Shown here piece after piece: positions 27,787-30,417 of a stretch of DNA of 30,417 nucleotides. Every line of letters begins with the position of its first letter. Position 1 is the stretch's first letter. Both the position numbers and the translations under genes were made by a program. Location of the stretch: positions 1-30,417 of the IMG/VR virus record IMGVR_UViG_3300023242_000392; one strand, 5' to 3'. Origin of the DNA: a virus. Under the pieces are notes generated by a model. The model was not told the origin of the DNA and searched no databases. It was given only the letters and a program-made list of their open reading frames with translations.

Positions 27787-28050
27787 AATGTTAAGAAAGA
27801 TTTGCAAATTCTAACTTTGGGATAACTTTTAAGCTCTTGAAAACTATAGGAAATACTTGATCTTGATATTCTAGAAGTTAAGAGAGAGTAGTAGTAGTAG
27901 TAGTAGTAGTAGTCTATGGGTCATTTTTTATGGCTATTTATGAGTTATTAGGATTCTAACTCGTAACTTAGCAAGATAGCGTTTTTCCTATACATATCAA
28001 AGGCTTAAAGTTATTTTCAAAGTTAGAATGAAAAAATCTTTCTTAACATT
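27787..28050. repeat. Long imperfect inverted repeat around an AGT tract
   Basis: The left arm starts AATGTTAAGAAAGATTT (27787-27803), ATTCTAACTTTG (27808-27819), ATAACTTT (27822-27829), then AAGC, TATAGGAAA and ATCTTG. The right arm, read on the other strand from 28050 back to about 27960, has the same blocks in the same order with short gaps: AATGTTAAGAAAGATTT, ATTCTAACTTTG, ATAACTTT, AAGC, TATAGGAAAA, ATCTTG. The arms are about 90 bases each, with a centre of about 70 that includes the AGT microsatellite. The region is much richer in A+T than the rest and holds no gene. A replication origin or a large regulatory region is likely. Confidence 0.8.
27887..27913. repeat. (AGT)9 microsatellite
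   Basis: Nine perfect AGT units follow an AG-repeat at 27881-27888. It lies between the inverted repeat arms and does not encode protein on either strand in context. Copy number may vary by slippage. Confidence 0.95.
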
Positions 28051-28063
28051 GCAGCCTATAAAC

Positions 28064-28092
28064 AAAAAAAGCGAGGCAACAGCCCCGCTTTA
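28064..28092 (-). terminator. Intrinsic terminator of the replication operon
   Basis: On the minus strand a ten-base stem (AAAGCGGGGC with GCCTCGCTTT, one mismatch) with loop TGTT is followed by a run of T. It lies 40 bases after the stop at 28132 and closes the leftward transcript. Confidence 0.8.
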
Positions 28093-28131
28093 TCGCATTT
28101 TGCAAGATAATGATTTATGGCCGACGCGGAC

Positions 28132-29673
28132 CTAAATCGTGCGCCAGACAAACACCTTTTCCTTTTTGTACGTCCGCCCAGTCGCCACTTTCTTGACAAC
28201 TCCGCGCGCTTGCAGGTCCAACATCATGGTTTCAATTGTCAGCTTGTCCACCTTTGACCGGCTCGACAAGACGTTTGTTGACGCCCCTGTGTCCGCATCA
28301 ATGTAGCCCATCAGCCGCGCCGCCAATGCCTCTTGCGGCTTGTCTTTTTGGTTGTCGTTCGCAAAGACCAGCGCGACCTTGAAGTCCATTTCGTCCTTCA
28401 CATAGGCCAGCGCCCAGCGCACATGCTCAATCGTCCTGCGCCCGTCTGGAATTGCAAGAATAAAACTGACCTTGGCGATCAACTCGTAACCGCGCCGGAT
28501 CATTGCAACAGACGCTTCGCCCGTTTTCTCGCCCATGTGGTCCGCATAGTCGATCAGCCATTCGTTGATGTTGACCAGCGCAGCGGCTGCATCGTCGTCC
28601 GTCTTGACCAAAAACCGCTTGCCCGCGTGTTCAACGCGTTCGCCCTCGTTACCGTATAGCACGCCCAAACGGCCTGCCATCATCATCGGCATTTCTTTGC
28701 GCTTGAACCCCTTGCGCGCGCGCGGGTTGATGTCGCGCTCGTTTACAATAATTGCACGCCCGACAAAACCTTGGGTGGCGGTTTCGCCGTCCATAATGCC
28801 GTCAAACGTGCTTGGCGTTGTGAACCCGATCAGCGACAAAAACGGACGCTCAAGCCCGCTGTCAATCATGCTTAACATGCGTTCGGCCTCCCTGATCCGA
28901 TCCGTGTCGTCATTGTCCTGCGCCTTGGATAGCTGGCCCACGTATATTTTGCGCAATTCCCGCTTTGTGTCACCGCTTAAAAGAAAGCGACTGTTTGCTT
29001 TTGAATATGCGTTCATAATAATCGCAAACACGCCCTCCAAATAAGACGCCCCCCCGCGCTTTTGTGCGTTGCGAACCTTGCCGAGAAAGATACCGATTTC
29101 GTCAATGTTGTAAAACGCGGCTTGGTGTTCGATCAGATTGCGCGTGATTTCTTGTTCCGACTTGATGCCGCCCTGCAATGCGCCTTGAATGCCAGCCGCG
29201 ATGTGCAGTTCTGTAAAAGCCTGCATAACCGCTTCCTTGCCAGTAGATGATGCCGCGACACAAAAGGCCAGCATATTTGCTGTGACCGCGTTTAATTCAT
29301 CCTCGTGCGACATTCCGCCGATGTTAGCGATTGCGCATAGACCAGACGCAACGGCCAAGCGGCGGCGCGGATAACGGCACTGACTGTCAATCCAATCAAC
29401 CACTTGCCCGACAAAGCCCGGCGGCGTTAGCAGATCCACCGCCGACACGTCCAGCGGCATGTTTAGCCCGTCGTCAACTTCGACGTGTTCGGGCGGGCTG
29501 CGAAATTCATCCTGCACCAGCCCGAAATCCTGATCGGTTTTTAGCGTAATTGCGTCATATTCTGCAATTGCCGCGATCCGCTTTTCTGCGTCGCTGTCGT
29601 ATTTCCTTTCGTCAAACTCTTTTTCACCCGTTGGCGCATAGTCCGCCATGTTCCATATGTTGCTGTCTGTCAT
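28132..29673 (-). CDS. DUF3987-like replication ATPase
   Basis: From the ATG at 29673, which overlaps the preceding stop (ATGA), the protein is 513 residues. The core resembles DUF3987 proteins, a P-loop family common in phages and linked to primase-helicase functions: a Walker A-like AASSTGKE at about 140-147 and a Walker B-like YNIDEIG with D191-E192. Later parts GFTTPSTFDGIMDGETATQGFVGRAIIVNERD, AMIRRGYELIAKVSFILAIPDG and a C-terminal winged-helix-like region are also typical. No primase catalytic domain is seen; it may lie in another gene. It probably acts in DNA replication near the AT-rich repeat. Confidence 0.72.
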   Translation of the reverse strand: MTDSNIWNMADYAPTGEKEFDERKYDSDAEKRIAAIAEYDAITLKTDQDFGLVQDEFRSPPEHVEVDDGLNMPLDVSAVDLLTPPGFVGQVVDWIDSQCRYPRRRLAVASGLCAIANIGGMSHEDELNAVTANMLAFCVAASSTGKEAVMQAFTELHIAAGIQGALQGGIKSEQEITRNLIEHQAAFYNIDEIGIFLGKVRNAQKRGGASYLEGVFAIIMNAYSKANSRFLLSGDTKRELRKIYVGQLSKAQDNDDTDRIREAERMLSMIDSGLERPFLSLIGFTTPSTFDGIMDGETATQGFVGRAIIVNERDINPRARKGFKRKEMPMMMAGRLGVLYGNEGERVEHAGKRFLVKTDDDAAAALVNINEWLIDYADHMGEKTGEASVAMIRRGYELIAKVSFILAIPDGRRTIEHVRWALAYVKDEMDFKVALVFANDNQKDKPQEALAARLMGYIDADTGASTNVLSSRSKVDKLTIETMMLDLQARGVVKKVATGRTYKKEKVFVWRTI

Positions 29674-30020
29674 ACCTGCGCACCTGCCCAATTTATAAAT
29701 GCGGCCTTGTCGTCGTCGCTTAGACGCCGAAAACATTCCGCCATTGTGATTTTTGTTTGCTTTGTTGTCATTTCAGTTTCTTTCAATTTCAGCGCCGACG
29801 CAAGAAAGTATGCGGCCAGTTCGTCCGGGCTTGCAAGATCCGCCCAGAACATTGCGTCGCGCCGGACCTGTTCGGGAAACATAGAAACGTCTGGAAAGCT
29901 GGACCCGTGATGTTGCAACCATTCCGAAACCGTCAGCACGGCTGTTTTTTTGTCAATCGTTGCGCAATCACTTAGGCCAAGCCATAGCAATTCCGCGCGC
30001 CTTTCCTTTGTTATTGTCAT
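29670..30020 (-). CDS. 116-residue hypothetical protein
   Basis: Starts by ATGA overlap with the Cro-like gene and ends by ATGA overlap with the ATPase gene. It is helical and charged: MTITKERRAELLWLGLSDCATIDKK, then EWLQHHGSSFPDVSMFPEQVRRDAMFWADLASPDELAAYFLASAL, and a C-terminal MAECFRRLSDDDKAAFINWAG. An internal ATG near residue 84 with a small helical unit might be a separate start, but no ribosome binding site supports it. It may be a loading or accessory protein for the ATPase; this is a guess from position. Confidence 0.6.
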   Translation of the reverse strand: MTITKERRAELLWLGLSDCATIDKKTAVLTVSEWLQHHGSSFPDVSMFPEQVRRDAMFWADLASPDELAAYFLASALKLKETEMTTKQTKITMAECFRRLSDDDKAAFINWAGAQV

Positions 30021-30193
30021 CCACGCACCCCCAACAAATAATCGGACAAGGCTGATATAGTGGCGTAGCGCGGGCTGGCCTGCTTGCCGTCGCGTATGTC
30101 TGCGATTGTTTTAACTGACAGGCCCGTGGCCGCCGCGACCTTTACAAGCACACGATCTTGTAGCTTTGCTTTTATTTCATCTAGATATAGCAT
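30017..30193 (-). CDS. Cro/CI-type helix-turn-helix regulator
   Basis: A 58-residue protein from the ATG at 30193 with AAAGGTG about six bases upstream. The helix-turn-helix reads VLVKVAAATGLSVKTIADIRDG, then KQASPRYATISALSDYLLG, in the way of small XRE/Cro family regulators. It heads the leftward operon and faces the divergent ATPase gene. The 46-base inverted repeat at 30221-30266 is a plausible binding site. It probably sets the balance between the two transcripts. Confidence 0.8.
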   Translation of the reverse strand: MLYLDEIKAKLQDRVLVKVAAATGLSVKTIADIRDGKQASPRYATISALSDYLLGVRG

Positions 30194-30220
30194 ATGTCAC
30201 CTTTGTTTGCTGTATTCCTT

Positions 30221-30266
30221 AAATTAGGTATTGCACATCACCAGCATAAAGTGCAATACCTGATTT
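30221..30266. promoter_or_regulatory. 16-base inverted repeat, candidate operator pair
   Basis: Arms 30221-30236 and 30251-30266 match at 15 of 16 positions, including AGGTATTGCAC and GTGCAATACCT without error, with a 14-base spacer. It lies between the divergent Cro-like and ATPase genes. TTGCAC inside each arm could act as a -35 box, but the -10 boxes are weak, so I do not place promoters exactly. Repressor binding is inferred. Confidence 0.6.
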
Positions 30267-30325
30267 GCGGGATAAAAGAGCGAACCCGCCGCTCGGGCCA
30301 ATGCGCCAAACAAAGGAAAAACAAA

Positions 30326-30417
30326 GTGAGTATCTTAGATCAGGCAACAGTGCCGACATCGGGACCGCAAGTCATATCAATCTGCGGTGATGCGGGTACA
30401 GGCAAAAGCAGCCTTGC
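30326..30417 (+). CDS. AAA ATPase, Sak4-like, cut at window end
   Basis: A GTG at 30326 follows AAAGGAAAAACAAA (AAGGA about nine bases away). The first 30 residues are visible: a short N-terminus (SILDQATVPTSGPQ), strand VISICGDAGTGKSS. The Walker A motif is GDAGTGKS. This beginning is typical of phage RecA-like AAA ATPases (AAA_24; Sak4-type single-strand annealing partners). The rest lies outside the window, so the type is an inference from a short piece. It is probably the first gene of a rightward early operon that could end with the nuclease at the left edge. Confidence 0.65.
   Translation, partial: MSILDQATVPTSGPQVISICGDAGTGKSSL

Noticed and set aside
1-30417. Integrase, transposase, CRISPR array or complete immunity repressor
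   Set aside because: I looked on both strands and found none; lysogeny therefore cannot be claimed from this window, although the missing part of the genome might hold such genes.

Overview
The window reads as part of the genome of a tailed phage or prophage with siphovirus-type morphology, probably infecting an alphaproteobacterium of the Rhodobacterales/roseobacter kind. The evidence is a near-complete head-tail-lysis gene series on the minus strand: small and large terminase, portal, MuF-type minor head protein, scaffold, P22-like coat protein, connector proteins, tail tube, tail assembly chaperone with a -1 frameshift site, a 1000-residue tape measure protein, tail fibre genes and a lysis cassette. 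The host guess is inference. It rests on the character of the accessory proteins and on a perfect TTAA-N7-TTAA box (the CtrA consensus of alphaproteobacteria) upstream of the packaging operon. No integrase, transposase, CRISPR array or rRNA is visible, so lysogeny is not proven.

Layout. (1) 1-410, plus strand: the end of a VRR-NUC nuclease gene entering from outside the window. (2) 407-930, minus strand: three small genes headed by a ribbon-helix-helix protein, facing away from (3) 1221-2822, plus strand: a tightly coupled operon of six small genes that includes a dATP/dGTP diphosphohydrolase-type protein (DUF5664) and a deoxyribosyltransferase-fold-like protein. A divergent promoter pair with a palindrome lies at 959-1017. 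(4) 25129 down to 2840, minus strand: the late region, transcribed leftwards in the order accessory genes and PLD-like protein, packaging, portal, head fibres, MuF, scaffold and coat, connectors, tail, fibres, lysis, metallophosphoesterase. Many neighbours overlap by 1-4 bases. (5) 25265-27713, minus strand: a terminator, a tRNA-Tyr, and regulatory or hypothetical genes including a double helix-turn-helix protein. (6) 27714-28131: an AT-rich non-coding block with a long inverted repeat around an AGT microsatellite, a candidate origin or control region. (7) 28132-30193, minus strand: a DUF3987-like replication ATPase, a small protein and a Cro-like regulator. The last is divergent from (8) an AAA ATPase (Sak4-like) on the plus strand that leaves the window at 30417. 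Both window ends lie in plus-strand genes of a recombination/replication type, so the missing early operon probably joins them.

How it works together. The Cro-like protein and the 16-base inverted repeat at 30221-30266 probably set the switch between the right-end operons. The late operon begins at a promoter at about 25173-25201 that contains two CGTAACG-type operators and is flanked by the CtrA-like box, so packaging and structural genes may be tied both to a phage repressor and to the host cell cycle. Head gene expression is probably tuned by RNA hairpins before the scaffold gene and after the coat gene. The most unusual items are the CtrA-like box with the operator pair, the long inverted repeat, a proline-free collagen-like head-region protein, a 5 x 52-residue propeller-like tail fibre, and a PLD-like protein with an altered HKD motif in the packaging operon.
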